Assembly: GCA_018401705.1 (NCBI GenBank)
Contig: JAGYKL010000006.1
Span: 1-64,000 of the forward strand
From: Bacteroidia bacterium
GTDB lineage: Bacteria > Bacteroidota > Bacteroidia > M30B66
Reading direction: 5' to 3'
DNA: 64,000 nucleotides
Part shown: positions 1 through 10,562 of the stretch, one piece after another
How the letters are laid out: each line of letters starts with the position of its first letter
Numbering within the stretch: position 1 is the first letter of the stretch
The notes under the pieces: generated by a model
Told to the model about the DNA's origin: nothing
Seen by the model: only the letters and a program-made list of their open reading frames with translations
The model's database searches: none
Program-made: the position numbers and the translations under genes

Positions 1-1029
1 GTAAACTATTGGGAAAAGTTCATTTCCGGTTGTATTAACAGTTGGTCCCAGGTTTCTGGGTTCAGACCAAGTGCTGTCTTTGTATAATGACACATAAATA
101 TCACTACCGCCGTAACCGCCGGGACGGTCGCTCGAGAAGTACATTTTTTTGCCATCGGCCGAAAAGGCCGGATGTCCGTTCGAAAATTCAGGGCTGTTGT
201 ACTTGAAAGGAACAACATTCTTAAAATCACGTTTGCCTGGCTCAGCGAAAAAGATGCTAAGTTTATTGATGTGGTCTCCGCTGCGCTTCACCTTTCCTTT
301 GTTGAAGCTGTTTCTGGTAAAAGCTAATTGCTTTCTTTCAGGAGAATATGAAGCTGGACCTTCGTGATACTTTGTATTAATTTTTCGTGAGAGCTTTTTC
401 GCTTTTGGATCGCCCGTCGGGCTTACAAAGAATAAATCCAACCATCGGTTATTATCCCAAGGATATTTTGAAGGAGAATAGCCTTTCTGATTTCCGCCTG
501 AAACCATTATAAAACCCTCGTTGTAAGGCAATAAACTAAAGTCAGAAGAAGCCGTATTGAAAGGAGCTGCTTCAAAACTGTAAGTATCAGATTCATCAAA
601 AAATGATTTGTATGATTCTATTGATTTCGAGAATCGTTTTCCGCGTTGATCGGCCGACATGAGTTCGTCGTATTTTTTGAACCATTTTGCAGCCTCATCT
701 TTATTTCCATTCGATTGAAGAGCAAGGGCATAATGCAAAAAGTCGTCGTTTTTAGCGCTTCCGGCTTCAATAATTTTTTGAAGATATTTTTCGGATCTTA
801 ATTGATCTCCGGTTTTGATACTTGCCAGAGCCAAATTGCGAATGACTTGTTGGTTATTGGGGCTTTTCTCTAAGACGTACTCATACAAATCAATAGCTTC
901 TGAATAAGCATAATTTTCGAAAAGCCTGTTTGCTTTTCTTTCTGCAGGAGTTTGAGCATGAAGCGAGATACTGATAAAGCATCCTAGTAAGCACAAAATG
1001 AAGCTGTTCCTGTTGTTTATTTGAAGCAT
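1..1029 (-). CDS. OmpA/PD40-type T9SS-associated protein, C-terminus beyond window
   Basis: The minus-strand frame from the ATG at 1029 stays open to base 1, giving 343 residues without a stop, so the gene is cut by the window edge. It starts with a signal peptide (about residues 1-26, ending SLHAQ), followed by TPR-like helices (about 28-115) and then WD40-like PD40/TolB-type strands; the segment GGYGGSDIYVS near the edge is a typical PD40 blade. In Bacteroidota such proteins usually end in an OmpA peptidoglycan-binding domain, which would lie outside the window. The start is only 10 bases after the stop of the upstream PorP/SprF gene, so the two are probably co-transcribed. Family inference: a periplasmic partner of the PorP/SprF protein, tying the outer-membrane apparatus to peptidoglycan. 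The OmpA domain itself is not seen. Confidence 0.8.
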   Translation of the reverse strand, partial: MLQINNRNSFILCLLGCFISISLHAQTPAERKANRLFENYAYSEAIDLYEYVLEKSPNNQQVIRNLALASIKTGDQLRSEKYLQKIIEAGSAKNDDFLHYALALQSNGNKDEAAKWFKKYDELMSADQRGKRFSKSIESYKSFFDESDTYSFEAAPFNTASSDFSLLPYNEGFIMVSGGNQKGYSPSKYPWDNNRWLDLFFVSPTGDPKAKKLSRKINTKYHEGPASYSPERKQLAFTRNSFNKGKVKRSGDHINKLSIFFAEPGKRDFKNVVPFKYNSPEFSNGHPAFSADGKKMYFSSDRPGGYGGSDIYVSLYKDSTWSEPRNLGPTVNTTGNELFPIVY

Positions 1030-1039
1030 AATTTCTGAC

Positions 1040-1960
1040 TTAGAAATAGCGAGGTGTCAAGGTTTTATTCTTATTAAATCCGAAGTCGGTACGAAGCATA
1101 ATTTCGTGCGTTCCGCCCACCGTACCAGCGAGTTTAGATACTGTTTGGTCGTATGCGTAACCTATCCTAAGGTTTCGGTTAAGTTGAATTTCAAGCAGAG
1201 TCACAAAAGCATCTCCGCTACGGTATGAAAGTCCCAGTCCAATGATATCAAGCCAATAAAGATTGGCGTTTAAATCAATTTGCATCGGAGCTCCACCCAC
1301 TTGCTTTATCATGAACGAGGGCTTGAGTTTGAATATAGGAGAAAGCTCCTTCACGATACCCGCGCTTAGATTAATATGTGTAGCATATCGTGCAACATAG
1401 GTTGTATTGATTTGCTGAGCACTTAGGATGTTATTCCTCAAATTGGGAATACCTAAACTGATGTACCAATTATCAGAATACCAAAAAGCACCTGCGCCGA
1501 AGTTAAAACTCCACTGACTAATATTTCCTTGAAAAGCAGCATCAAAACCTTGATTTGGACTGAGTTGGATTTCATTCAAATTGAGGTTGAAATTTCGGCC
1601 TCCGGCTTGTAATCCGAGCGATAAGCGACTTCGTTTAAACCTCAGATGATAAGCATAAGCAGCCATGAAAGCATTGGTTTGCATATCACCAACCTGGTCG
1701 TTAATGAAAGAAAAGCCAAGGCCAACCTGGTCGTTCTTCATTGGTGCATGCACTGTTAGATTAGCCGTTCGTGGTGAGCCGGGAAAATCGAGCCACTGCC
1801 GACGAAATAAGCCCACAGCCTGAAGGTGATCTAATGAGCCTGCATAAGCAGGATTTATAGCCATGTGATTGAACATGTACATACTGTACATGGGATCTTG
1901 CTGGGCTTTTGAAACGAGCCCCGAAACAAGTACAATCAGAATGAGAAATATCTTTTTCAT
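1040..1960 (-). CDS. PorP/SprF family type IX secretion outer-membrane protein
   Basis: A 306-residue protein with a signal peptide (MKKIFLILIVLVSGLVSKAQ) followed directly by the family hallmark QDPMYSMYMFNHMAINPAYAG. The rest is a run of amphipathic beta-strands expected of an outer-membrane barrel. The length is normal for PorP/SprF. Members of this family act with T9SS; SprF of Flavobacterium johnsoniae is needed for export of the giant adhesin SprB, whose sorting domain is type B. Here the gene lies directly downstream of a giant type B cargo gene (stop at 1980, 19 bases away) and upstream of the OmpA/PD40 gene, so it is most likely the dedicated partner of that cargo. PorP and SprF paralogues cannot be told apart from sequence inspection, so no symbol is given. 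Confidence 0.93.
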   Translation of the reverse strand: MKKIFLILIVLVSGLVSKAQQDPMYSMYMFNHMAINPAYAGSLDHLQAVGLFRRQWLDFPGSPRTANLTVHAPMKNDQVGLGFSFINDQVGDMQTNAFMAAYAYHLRFKRSRLSLGLQAGGRNFNLNLNEIQLSPNQGFDAAFQGNISQWSFNFGAGAFWYSDNWYISLGIPNLRNNILSAQQINTTYVARYATHINLSAGIVKELSPIFKLKPSFMIKQVGGAPMQIDLNANLYWLDIIGLGLSYRSGDAFVTLLEIQLNRNLRIGYAYDQTVSKLAGTVGGTHEIMLRTDFGFNKNKTLTPRYF

Positions 1961-1979
1961 GTTTTTAGGAGTTCATTCA

Positions 1980-4900
1980 TTAGCGCCAAAGAGTGAGATA
2001 GCCTTTTCGTGTTTCATTTTCTCCTTCAATTTGCACAAGATAGTAATATGTTCCTTCAGGTAGTTGTTCTCCGTAAAGAACTCCTCCGGTTGTGCATATT
2101 CCATCCCAGTTATTTTGATAAGATTCGCTTTCATAAACTAAATTTCCCCATCGGTTAAACACCTTAATATCAACGCGTTTACCATCAATTCCGTAAATCA
2201 CGAATAAATCGTTTGATGCATCACCATTAGGTGAAAATCCTTCAGGAATAAAAATCGTCCCGCACTCAGAATCAGATTCGCTTAGTACAGTAATTTGAAT
2301 ACTATCAGAAACAATGCAAGGACTCGTTCCCGTAGTAAACACCAAAACATTTACCCCGGTTTGTAATCCTGAAACACTTGTTGATGGTTGATTTTCATTT
2401 TCAAAAACAGCAGCTCCCTGAGAAACAGACCAAATACCTTCGCCTTGAGAAATGGTTCCGGTGATTGATACACTTGCATAATCCGGACAAACTGAAGTAT
2501 CCGCTGAAAGCGAAACAATAGCAATAGGTAAGCTATTCACATTAACCGTGTCGGTTGAAGTACACTCTCCCAGTGTAATAGTATAAATTATTTGATTTAA
2601 TCCTTGAGCTAAATCACTAATAAGTATCGAAACTTCGTTTGGATTTGAAATAGTTCCGGCTCCGGTAACAATCTCCCAAAGCACATCGCCATTTTCAGGC
2701 TCGCTACCAGATAAAGTAACTTCGGAGGCACAAACCAATTGATCTTCGCCGGCAAATGCCGGAGCTGCAGCAGGATTTGAAGTGATTATCACGGTATCTG
2801 TTGCTGTTGAATTGCCATTTGTGACTGTCCAAACAAACACATTATCACCTTCTGTAAGCGCACTTACAAAAGTACTCGGATTATTTTCATTTGCGAAGTT
2901 TCCTGAGCCAGAAACTACCGACCAGGTTCCTTCATTAGGAGCTGCATCTTCGGCTGAAAGCGTAGTTGAATTGCCACAAATAATTTGGTCCTGTCCTGCG
3001 TTAGCAGTGATCTCTTCCTCTCCTATTGTTATAAAAATAGTATCAGGATAACACTCTTCCGGCGGAATATCAGGACTTTCACAAATTAGCACAACCACTG
3101 TGTCGGAGCCAATAAATCCTTCATCAGGTGTGTAAACATACGAGCCGTCAGGCTGAATAACAATGGTTCCGCTATTTGGACCTGAAATCGGCTCTGTTGT
3201 TGCCACTAGCTCATCGCCGTCGATATCAGAATTATTGTCATTTAGATTACCTGAAATTTCTGCACCCACTGAACCATTTATCGTATCGTTTACAATTATC
3301 GGAGGGTCATTAATCGGAAGCACATCTATGATGATAGTATCATTCCCACAAAGAATTGGCAAAGGCAGGCCACTATCGCAAACTGCTACAATGAAGGTGT
3401 CTAATCCAAAGTAATTTTCGTCAGGCGTGTAGATAAAAGTACCATCAGGGTTTACGATAACCGTTCCGTTTGAAGGAGGCTGAACCAAGACAGTATCGGC
3501 TGTTAGGCTAGTTCCGTCAGGGTCAACATCATCAGTTATGAATGTTCCACTTAATACAGAATCTTCGTCAACAGTAAAATTGTCATTCGTAATATCAGGA
3601 GGCGTGTTGCAAGAGCGAGTAACTACAACCAAATCGGTTGAATCGGGACAAAAACCTCCAAGAACTGTCCATTGAAAAACATTCTCGCCATTTCCTAAAG
3701 AGTCTACAGTTGTTTCTGCAGAAGTAGAATCGGCGATAATTCCTGAACCGCTCACCAATGACCAAACTCCGGTTAAACCTGCAGGAAGCACTGCTGATAA
3801 TGTAGCAGAGCTATCACAAATGGTCTGGTCTTCACCTGCGTATGCTGTATCTCCTCGTGCAATAGTAATTTCATCAGATTCGGGTGGACAAACACCATTT
3901 GTAATTCTCCACTCGAACACGTTATTACCCGGTTCAAGTCCTGTGGCAGTAGTTGTTGCACTTGAAGGGTCTTGAAGAACGGCATTTCCGCCAATTACTT
4001 CCCACATTCCGGTTCCAACCGCCGGAATATTAGCTGTTAAAGTAATTTCATCATCACAAATCATCATGTCTTCGCCTGCTATCGCGGCGGAAGGAGGCTC
4101 AAGTCGTGTAATTATTACCTCGTCGGATGTTTCGGGGCATTCGCCATTTGCTGGAACAGTCCACAAAAGTGTAACAGACCCAACTTCAAGCCCCGAAATT
4201 TCGGAGTTTGGATTGGATGAATCTGCAATTACAACAGTTCCTTCAACGATGCTCCAAGAGCCGTTAAATGAAGGAGAAGCGGCAAGGCTTGCTGTGTCTG
4301 AACAAGTTGAGAAATCATCTCCTGCGTTAGCAGGTAAAACAGTAGTATCGCGGGTTATGGTAATTGATGAGGAAGATGGTTTGCATGCACCGGAGCTTAC
4401 TGTCCACTGAAACACATTCTCTCCACTCTGTAAACTATTCACATTTGTTGAAGCTTGATCTGAATTTTCGATTGTTCCATTACCGCTTAAAATTGACCAA
4501 GCTCCTGTTCCCACAAGTGGAACTTCTGCATTAAGAACTACTGATTCAGAGCATACAGTAATGTCGTTTCCGGCATTGGAAATGGAAGGTGGTTCAGAAC
4601 GCAGAATTTGCATTTCATCAAAAACTTCGCAATCGCCACTTGAAATGGTCCAACGCAGTACCGCAATTCCCGGAACCAAGCCTGAAACTGTTGAATTAGC
4701 TGAATTAATATCGTTAATTGTGGCGGTTCCTGAAATTAATGTCCAGGTTCCAGTGCCTGATGAAGACTCCGCAGCCGAAAGCGTGGCCGTTTCATCGCAG
4801 ACACTTAAATCGGGACCTGCATTAGGTGTGATTGGCTTTTTAGCCACAGTAAGTGCAATAGAATCTGTTTGAGCCGGGCAAGAGCCATTTGTAACTGTCC

Positions 4901-7900
4901 AGATTAAGATGTTTTCTCCCGGACTCATCATTGAAACCTCAGCATTTGCAGATGCTGGGTCTGAGAAAATGCCTGTTCCGTTGGTTGACCAAGTTCCGTT
5001 TCCTACCGCAGGTAGTTCAGCATTTAAAATATAATTAGTTGAACACAATGCTGAATCTGCACCTGCATTTGCCGGCGACGGTGGCTCTGAATTAATAACC
5101 AAAACAGTATCTGAAGTTTCAGGGCAATTTCCTGTGCTTACAGTCCAAGCCAAAGTAATTATGCCAAAACCATTAGGGGTAATTTCTGCGAAAGGATTTG
5201 TATCATCGCTCAATGTTGCATCACCAGAAATAATGGTCCAAACACCTGTTCCAGGATTAGGCTCTGCGGCTTGAAGTTCGGTTATTTCAGAGTTACAAAT
5301 GCTTAAATCAGGACCTGCGTTTGCTAGCACAGCTGCAGAATCTCTAATTATAATTACCTGGTCAGATGTAGGCGGACAAACTCCGCTGCTCACGGTCCAT
5401 TGCAAAACATTCACGCCTTCGGCCAATGTGCTAACTGGAGTTTGAGGGTTTTGAGCATCATCAAAAACAGCACTGCCGGTAACGACAGACCAAATTCCGG
5501 TTCCACTCGACGGTGTTTCTGCCGCGAGGGTGGTTTCGTCAGAACAAAGTTGCTGATCAGCACCGGCATCAGGCTGCGAAGGCAGGTCATTAACCGTAAT
5601 TACTAATTCGTCTGTTAAATCAGGACAAGCTCCATTTGTAACAGTCCATTGTAAGGTGGTGCTTCCCGGATTTAAATTAAACACTAAAGTTGAAAGACTG
5701 TTGGGGCTAGAAAGCTCTCCGCTCCCGCTAAGAATTTGCCAGGTTCCGATTCCTGAAATAGGGTCGGCTGCTGTTACAGTAACTGTGTCGGCACAAATTT
5801 CTATGTCGGCTCCGGCGTTTGCCACAGCATTATTTTCTGCGACACTCACTTGAAAGCTGTCAACAGAAGGTGGACAAGCGCCGTTGCTGATAGTCCAAAC
5901 AAACGTAACTAGTCCGGTAGATAATCCCGAAACACCAGTTTGACTGTCGGTTGAATCTGCAAATGAAGCCGTTCCGGCAGAAACAGACCAAAGTCCAGTT
6001 CCGATAGTTGGAGTATTTGCGTTAAGTTGAATAGCTGTTCCTTCACAAATTTCCTGGTCTTCGCCAGCTAAAGCGGCTGAAGGATTTTCACTTCGTGTGA
6101 TGGAAACCTGATCAAACACTTCGCAAGCTCCGTTTGTGATGGTCCAGCGAAGCACGGTTGTGCCAACAGCGATATCTGAGATTGTAGATTGAGGATTTGA
6201 AGGGTCATCAATTGTTGCTGAACCACTGATGATGCTCCAGGCGCCTGTTCCAGCTGAAGCAGCTAGTGCATCTAGAACAGAATTATCTTCACAAATTGAT
6301 TGGTCGTTACCTGCATCAGGCGCAATTGGATCTTCGTTTACTGTAATTGAAACTGTGTCTGTTTCAACATCGCAAGCTCCGTTTGAAATAATCCAAAGCA
6401 ATAAATTCTCACCAACCGAAAGTCCTGAAACCTGGTCGGCAGGGTCAGAAGCATTACTAAAAATGGCAGTTCCTGAAATCACTTGCCAGGTTCCTGTGCC
6501 GATAGTTGGGGTTTCTGCATCAAGTATGGTGGTTGTTCCACAGAGTATTTGGTCGACACCCGCCGAAGCTGGTGTTGGATTTTCGCTTCGCGTGATGGAA
6601 ACTTCATCAAATTCTTCGCAGCTTCCGTTTGTGACGGTCCATCGTAAAACTACAGTGCCAATTGCAATTCCGGTTAATGAAGAAGCTTCATCGCTTGGAT
6701 TACCGATTGTTGCAGTTCCACTTACGATGCTCCATTGACCAGTTCCAACCGTAGGTTGTGCGGCAGCTAATAATGTATTGTCTTCACAAATACTTTGGTC
6801 GGCACCTGCATCAACAGGACTAGGATTCTCGAATGATGTTATGGAAACTTCATCCGCCGAAGGCGGGCAAACACCATTTACAACTGTCCATGAAAGAACA
6901 TTTTCTCCAAAAGCGAGGTTGCTTGCAGGTGTTGAAGCTGAGTTTTCATCATCAAAAGTGGCACTTCCCGAAATTACGCTCCAAGAGCCAGAGCCAACAA
7001 GAGGAATTTCAGCATTTAAGCTAAGTGCCGTACCGCATAAACTTGAATCGACACCAGCACTGGCAGCTGTTGGGGGTTCGTCTCTTTGAACATTTAGAAT
7101 AGCTGTTGTTGGTGGACAAGCTCCATTGCTTACCGTCCAGGTGAAAGCTGAATTACCGAAGGGTAAATTACTCACTGTTGAGTTTGCATCAGCCGGGTTT
7201 GAAATATTTGCCCCTACGGGTGATACAGTCCAAAGACCAGAACCAATTGCGGGAACATCAGCCGAAAGGCTTACTTCGTCATTACATATTTGAATGTCTT
7301 CTCCAACAGATGCTTGAGAAGGATTTTCATCCACTTGAATTTGCAAAGTATCAGAAACTGAAGGGCAAGTTCCGTTTGTGACTGTCCAAACCAACTCGGT
7401 AATTCCTATTTGTAAATCGCTCACATCAGATTGAGGATCTGTGGAATTACTTAAAGTTCCTGAGCCCAAAAGGAAAGTCCAGTTTCCAGAGCCTGTTGAA
7501 GGTAAGCTTGCTTCAAGCGAAGTTGAATTAGCGCAAAGCTGTTGATTATCGCCAGCCAGAGCTGATGAAGGTTGTATAAAACGTTCAATAGTAACATCAT
7601 CCACCGAAGGTGTACAAATGCCATTTGAAATTGACCATCTAAAAACATTCGCACCTTCAGAGAGGCCAGTTACTGTTGTTGAAGCTGCATTTTCATCATC
7701 AAAAACACCTGAACCCGAAACCAGAATCCAGGTTCCGCTGCCTACAACAGGAGTGTTTGCACTTAAGTTTGCTTCACTGTCGCACACTTGTTGGTTATCG
7801 CCAGCCAAAGCCGCGTCTGGAGGAGGAATTCTTTCGATGCTTACAGTGTCGCTAGAAATACAATCTGTGCCGTTTGTGATAGTCCAAACAAATTCGGAAA

Positions 7901-10433
7901 TGCCCAATCCAATATCACTTACAGCAGTAGTTGCCGAAGCAGGATTTGTAATTGTTGCCGTTCCGCTAAGCAGAGCCCAAACGCCAGTGCCTACAACGGG
8001 CAAATTACCTTCAAGAGAGGTAAAATCATCGCAAACCTGTTGGTCTGGCCCGGCGGCTGCATCGGTTGGCAGAGGAATCGCGGTTACGTTAACAGATTCA
8101 CTTACAGAGCACTGCGCATCATCTTTTACCGTAATTGTATAAGTTCCGGCATCGCTTACAAGCACCGAGTCATTGTTGATTTGAGAGTTATCGGGGAAGG
8201 TCCAGGTGTATTGAGCGGTAGTTAATCCAACCGAACTACTTGCTGAAACAGTGAAGAGAGCATTTTCGCCTTCGCAAAACTCGGCGGAAGTTGGAGTTAC
8301 CTCATCTATTGCTAAATCGCCAAACGGACAGCAGTCGATATTTGCAATACTAATAACATTATCACCGTAGTTACATTCAGGTAAGGAACCTAAAGGAAAG
8401 TTAAATGGCGGAGCAGTTGTTCCATCATCATTGAGAAGCACGAAAAGTGAAAATGGCTTTTCTGGAGCTGAGATATCGAGTGTATAGCTTAAAGTTTCAG
8501 AATCTCCTGCATCAATAGCATTGCCTGTGGAGTTTGGTCCGCTTATAACCGGGATTTGAACAGCGGCTCCGGTAAATGGGTTACCGGCATAAAAGCGAAT
8601 TGGGTAGCCAGAATCGGAAGGAGCGCCACCAACGTTTGTTACTAGCAAGGATAAATCATAAGATGCCGAGCCGTTGCAGGCAGAAGCATTTAATGAAAGA
8701 GCCACGTCAGAAGCCGGGTAAATTGGGCAGCCTTCTTGAGTTAAGAAAGTTGACTGACTTAAGTATGTATTGAAAGGTCTGTTCTCGCTGCAAGTGTAGA
8801 AAGGGCAAGTAACAGTGCTTAACAAAACCTGATGTTGTTGCTGTTGAATAGGAACGCTTAGGTTATTGTTGATGTTTACATTATAATAACCGTATTGATT
8901 CCAGATGTTTCGACAAGGAGCCCAGGGCTGACCGGCAGATTCAAAGATTTGCAATCGGGCGAGATTTATACCCTCAACTGCGCAGCTAACGCAGATTTCG
9001 GCTTGTCCGTCGCCATCAACATCAGCAACTACGGCCATTTCGGCTCCGGTTCCTGAACCACACACGTTTGTTCCGATTGTTACCGGAGAGTTTCCGCTGC
9101 CATCGATGATTCTGAGGTTAGATTCGTCGCGATAAACCAGCTCCTGAGTTCCATCTTGATTAAAGTCGAACATGGTAATACCGGTAAAACCTGAGGCATC
9201 AGAGGTAACTAAGGTCCACTTTATTGACAGGGCTGCACTTCCATCATAGTCTAAAGCATAGACTCGTCGTGATCGTGTGACACCAATTTCGGGTTGACAA
9301 TCTTTGTCCATATCGCCAATAAAGGGCACGCCAATCCAGTTACCACCTGTATTAGGTAGGTTTATCGAAGCTACTAGAGCTGGAGAACCATTATTGGGGC
9401 TCCAAACATAAATTTCGCCGGTGTTTCCGCTTCTGGCAACAACTACATCCAGATTACCATCTAAATTAATATCTGCCAAAGAAGTAAAGCCGTCGTTTTT
9501 ACCGGGAAGTGTAATCGGAGTGATTGTATTACCGGCAATTCCAGCAGGATTAGTGATACTTATATTATAGACGGTATTTCCGGCAGCTAATTCCAGACCG
9601 GGGCTAGTGGTTAAATCTGCGGCAACTACATTTGAAATATCTCCAAAATTCTCGTTTGACATGATTCCTCTTCCGCCAGTTGGGCTTCCTGCAACAAGCA
9701 AAGCTCCTGTTTGAGCATTAAAGACATTATTATAAAGATATACTTCTGCCTGACCATCGCTGTTAAAGTCGGCAATACCTAAAGATGAGCCAAACCTTGC
9801 GGTTGAAGCATTTCCAAAAGTTGAATCACTCACCCATTTAAGAGCTCCGGTGTGTTCGTAGCAAAACAAGCGGCGGCGATCTGATAAGAGGTTATCGGGG
9901 TTATCCATGGCGGCCACTATGATTTCGCCAAAGCCATCTCCATCAATATCCGCCATTGCAAAGGGTGTTGGCCCAACCCAAGCCATAAAAGGAGTTGTAA
10001 TTGTAAGTTCGGTAACTCCTGTTTGTCCGTTAATTACAAGTATGTCTTTTGCTCTTCGGGGTTCTGATGTTGTGAAAGAGTTGGTTGACATAAAGAGAAC
10101 TTCCGGCACACCGTCGTTGTCTATATCGCCCACTAGAGGACTTTGATAGGCAGGAACAGTATCGGAGCTAGACCATTGCGAAGCAAAATTAAGAGCCCCT
10201 CCGGGAGATACGAATTCGCAGGAAGGTTGACAAAGCAGGGTTTGGTCGTCGCAAGGGCAATCAGGGTCGAATACATCAACCAAATTATCTCCATCGTCGT
10301 CAATGCCATTGTCACAAATCTCTTGAGCATTTAAAGAGAGTCCGGAAAATAGAACTAAAAAAAAGCCGGAAAAAACAACTCTGCTTATAATGGAACTTGC
10401 TGAAGAAGATTGTCCAGGTAATTGTGTGTTCAT
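1980..10433 (-). CDS. giant Ig-repeat surface protein with type B T9SS sorting domain
   Basis: About 2817 residues from the ATG at 10433 (an adjacent ATG at 10436 is equally possible). The open frame extends to 10622, but those extra 63 codons (repeated LSLSK) only translate a palindromic DNA repeat, and a signal peptide begins just after 10433. Order of parts: signal peptide; a short acidic NGIDDDGD motif; FG-GAP/VCBS-like DxDGDG repeats to about residue 510; a CARDB-like and a PKD-like domain to about 787; 18 tandem Ig-like repeats of about 82 residues (each with AGxDQxIC and W(T/S)(V/I)xNGxC motifs) to about 2274; two cadherin/VCBS-like domains (NDPPIIVND, DSYVYTPDE-type); three more Ig-like repeats; and a final ~95-residue type B sorting domain (FSPNGDASNDLFVIYGI, VFNRWGNLVYES). 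The architecture is SprB-like. Likely role: a cell-surface adhesin or structural filament exported by T9SS with the adjacent PorP/SprF protein. The ligand is unknown. Confidence 0.9.
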   Translation of the reverse strand: MNTQLPGQSSSASSIISRVVFSGFFLVLFSGLSLNAQEICDNGIDDDGDNLVDVFDPDCPCDDQTLLCQPSCEFVSPGGALNFASQWSSSDTVPAYQSPLVGDIDNDGVPEVLFMSTNSFTTSEPRRAKDILVINGQTGVTELTITTPFMAWVGPTPFAMADIDGDGFGEIIVAAMDNPDNLLSDRRRLFCYEHTGALKWVSDSTFGNASTARFGSSLGIADFNSDGQAEVYLYNNVFNAQTGALLVAGSPTGGRGIMSNENFGDISNVVAADLTTSPGLELAAGNTVYNISITNPAGIAGNTITPITLPGKNDGFTSLADINLDGNLDVVVARSGNTGEIYVWSPNNGSPALVASINLPNTGGNWIGVPFIGDMDKDCQPEIGVTRSRRVYALDYDGSAALSIKWTLVTSDASGFTGITMFDFNQDGTQELVYRDESNLRIIDGSGNSPVTIGTNVCGSGTGAEMAVVADVDGDGQAEICVSCAVEGINLARLQIFESAGQPWAPCRNIWNQYGYYNVNINNNLSVPIQQQQHQVLLSTVTCPFYTCSENRPFNTYLSQSTFLTQEGCPIYPASDVALSLNASACNGSASYDLSLLVTNVGGAPSDSGYPIRFYAGNPFTGAAVQIPVISGPNSTGNAIDAGDSETLSYTLDISAPEKPFSLFVLLNDDGTTAPPFNFPLGSLPECNYGDNVISIANIDCCPFGDLAIDEVTPTSAEFCEGENALFTVSASSSVGLTTAQYTWTFPDNSQINNDSVLVSDAGTYTITVKDDAQCSVSESVNVTAIPLPTDAAAGPDQQVCDDFTSLEGNLPVVGTGVWALLSGTATITNPASATTAVSDIGLGISEFVWTITNGTDCISSDTVSIERIPPPDAALAGDNQQVCDSEANLSANTPVVGSGTWILVSGSGVFDDENAASTTVTGLSEGANVFRWSISNGICTPSVDDVTIERFIQPSSALAGDNQQLCANSTSLEASLPSTGSGNWTFLLGSGTLSNSTDPQSDVSDLQIGITELVWTVTNGTCPSVSDTLQIQVDENPSQASVGEDIQICNDEVSLSADVPAIGSGLWTVSPVGANISNPADANSTVSNLPFGNSAFTWTVSNGACPPTTAILNVQRDEPPTAASAGVDSSLCGTALSLNAEIPLVGSGSWSVISGSATFDDENSASTPASNLAFGENVLSWTVVNGVCPPSADEVSITSFENPSPVDAGADQSICEDNTLLAAAQPTVGTGQWSIVSGTATIGNPSDEASSLTGIAIGTVVLRWTVTNGSCEEFDEVSITRSENPTPASAGVDQILCGTTTILDAETPTIGTGTWQVISGTAIFSNASDPADQVSGLSVGENLLLWIISNGACDVETDTVSITVNEDPIAPDAGNDQSICEDNSVLDALAASAGTGAWSIISGSATIDDPSNPQSTISDIAVGTTVLRWTITNGACEVFDQVSITRSENPSAALAGEDQEICEGTAIQLNANTPTIGTGLWSVSAGTASFADSTDSQTGVSGLSTGLVTFVWTISNGACPPSVDSFQVSVAENNAVANAGADIEICADTVTVTAADPISGIGTWQILSGSGELSSPNSLSTLVFNLNPGSTTLQWTVTNGACPDLTDELVITVNDLPSQPDAGADQQLCSDETTLAAETPSSGTGIWSVVTGSAVFDDAQNPQTPVSTLAEGVNVLQWTVSSGVCPPTSDQVIIIRDSAAVLANAGPDLSICNSEITELQAAEPNPGTGVWTIISGDATLSDDTNPFAEITPNGFGIITLAWTVSTGNCPETSDTVLVINSEPPSPANAGADSALCSTNYILNAELPAVGNGTWSTNGTGIFSDPASANAEVSMMSPGENILIWTVTNGSCPAQTDSIALTVAKKPITPNAGPDLSVCDETATLSAAESSSGTGTWTLISGTATINDINSANSTVSGLVPGIAVLRWTISSGDCEVFDEMQILRSEPPSISNAGNDITVCSESVVLNAEVPLVGTGAWSILSGNGTIENSDQASTNVNSLQSGENVFQWTVSSGACKPSSSSITITRDTTVLPANAGDDFSTCSDTASLAASPSFNGSWSIVEGTVVIADSSNPNSEISGLEVGSVTLLWTVPANGECPETSDEVIITRLEPPSAAIAGEDMMICDDEITLTANIPAVGTGMWEVIGGNAVLQDPSSATTTATGLEPGNNVFEWRITNGVCPPESDEITIARGDTAYAGEDQTICDSSATLSAVLPAGLTGVWSLVSGSGIIADSTSAETTVDSLGNGENVFQWTVLGGFCPDSTDLVVVTRSCNTPPDITNDNFTVDEDSVLSGTFITDDVDPDGTSLTADTVLVQPPSNGTVIVNPDGTFIYTPDENYFGLDTFIVAVCDSGLPLPILCGNDTIIIDVLPINDPPIIVNDTINGSVGAEISGNLNDNNSDIDGDELVATTEPISGPNSGTIVIQPDGSYVYTPDEGFIGSDTVVVLICESPDIPPEECYPDTIFITIGEEEITANAGQDQIICGNSTTLSAEDAAPNEGTWSVVSGSGNFANENNPSTFVSALTEGDNVFVWTVTNGNSTATDTVIITSNPAAAPAFAGEDQLVCASEVTLSGSEPENGDVLWEIVTGAGTISNPNEVSILISDLAQGLNQIIYTITLGECTSTDTVNVNSLPIAIVSLSADTSVCPDYASVSITGTISQGEGIWSVSQGAAVFENENQPSTSVSGLQTGVNVLVFTTGTSPCIVSDSIQITVLSESDSECGTIFIPEGFSPNGDASNDLFVIYGIDGKRVDIKVFNRWGNLVYESESYQNNWDGICTTGGVLYGEQLPEGTYYYLVQIEGENETRKGYLTLWR

Positions 10434-10562
10434 CATTTTCTGATTTTGTACCGGGTGCTTGAAACTGAGTTTCAATATCAATCGATTCAAAGTTGACAAA
10501 AGATGAAGAAGTACTTTCGATAAGCTTAGAAATGTTGTTAAGTGACCGTTGTTGATAACCTG

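Noticed and set aside
6-230. A 74-residue minus-strand frame at the left edge
   Set aside because: It lies in another frame of the PD40/OmpA-type gene, whose frame is open to base 1.
2782-8773. Many plus-strand reading frames opposite the giant repeat gene
   Set aside because: They are antisense shadows of a Ser/Thr/Gly-rich repetitive protein with no homology-like features of their own.
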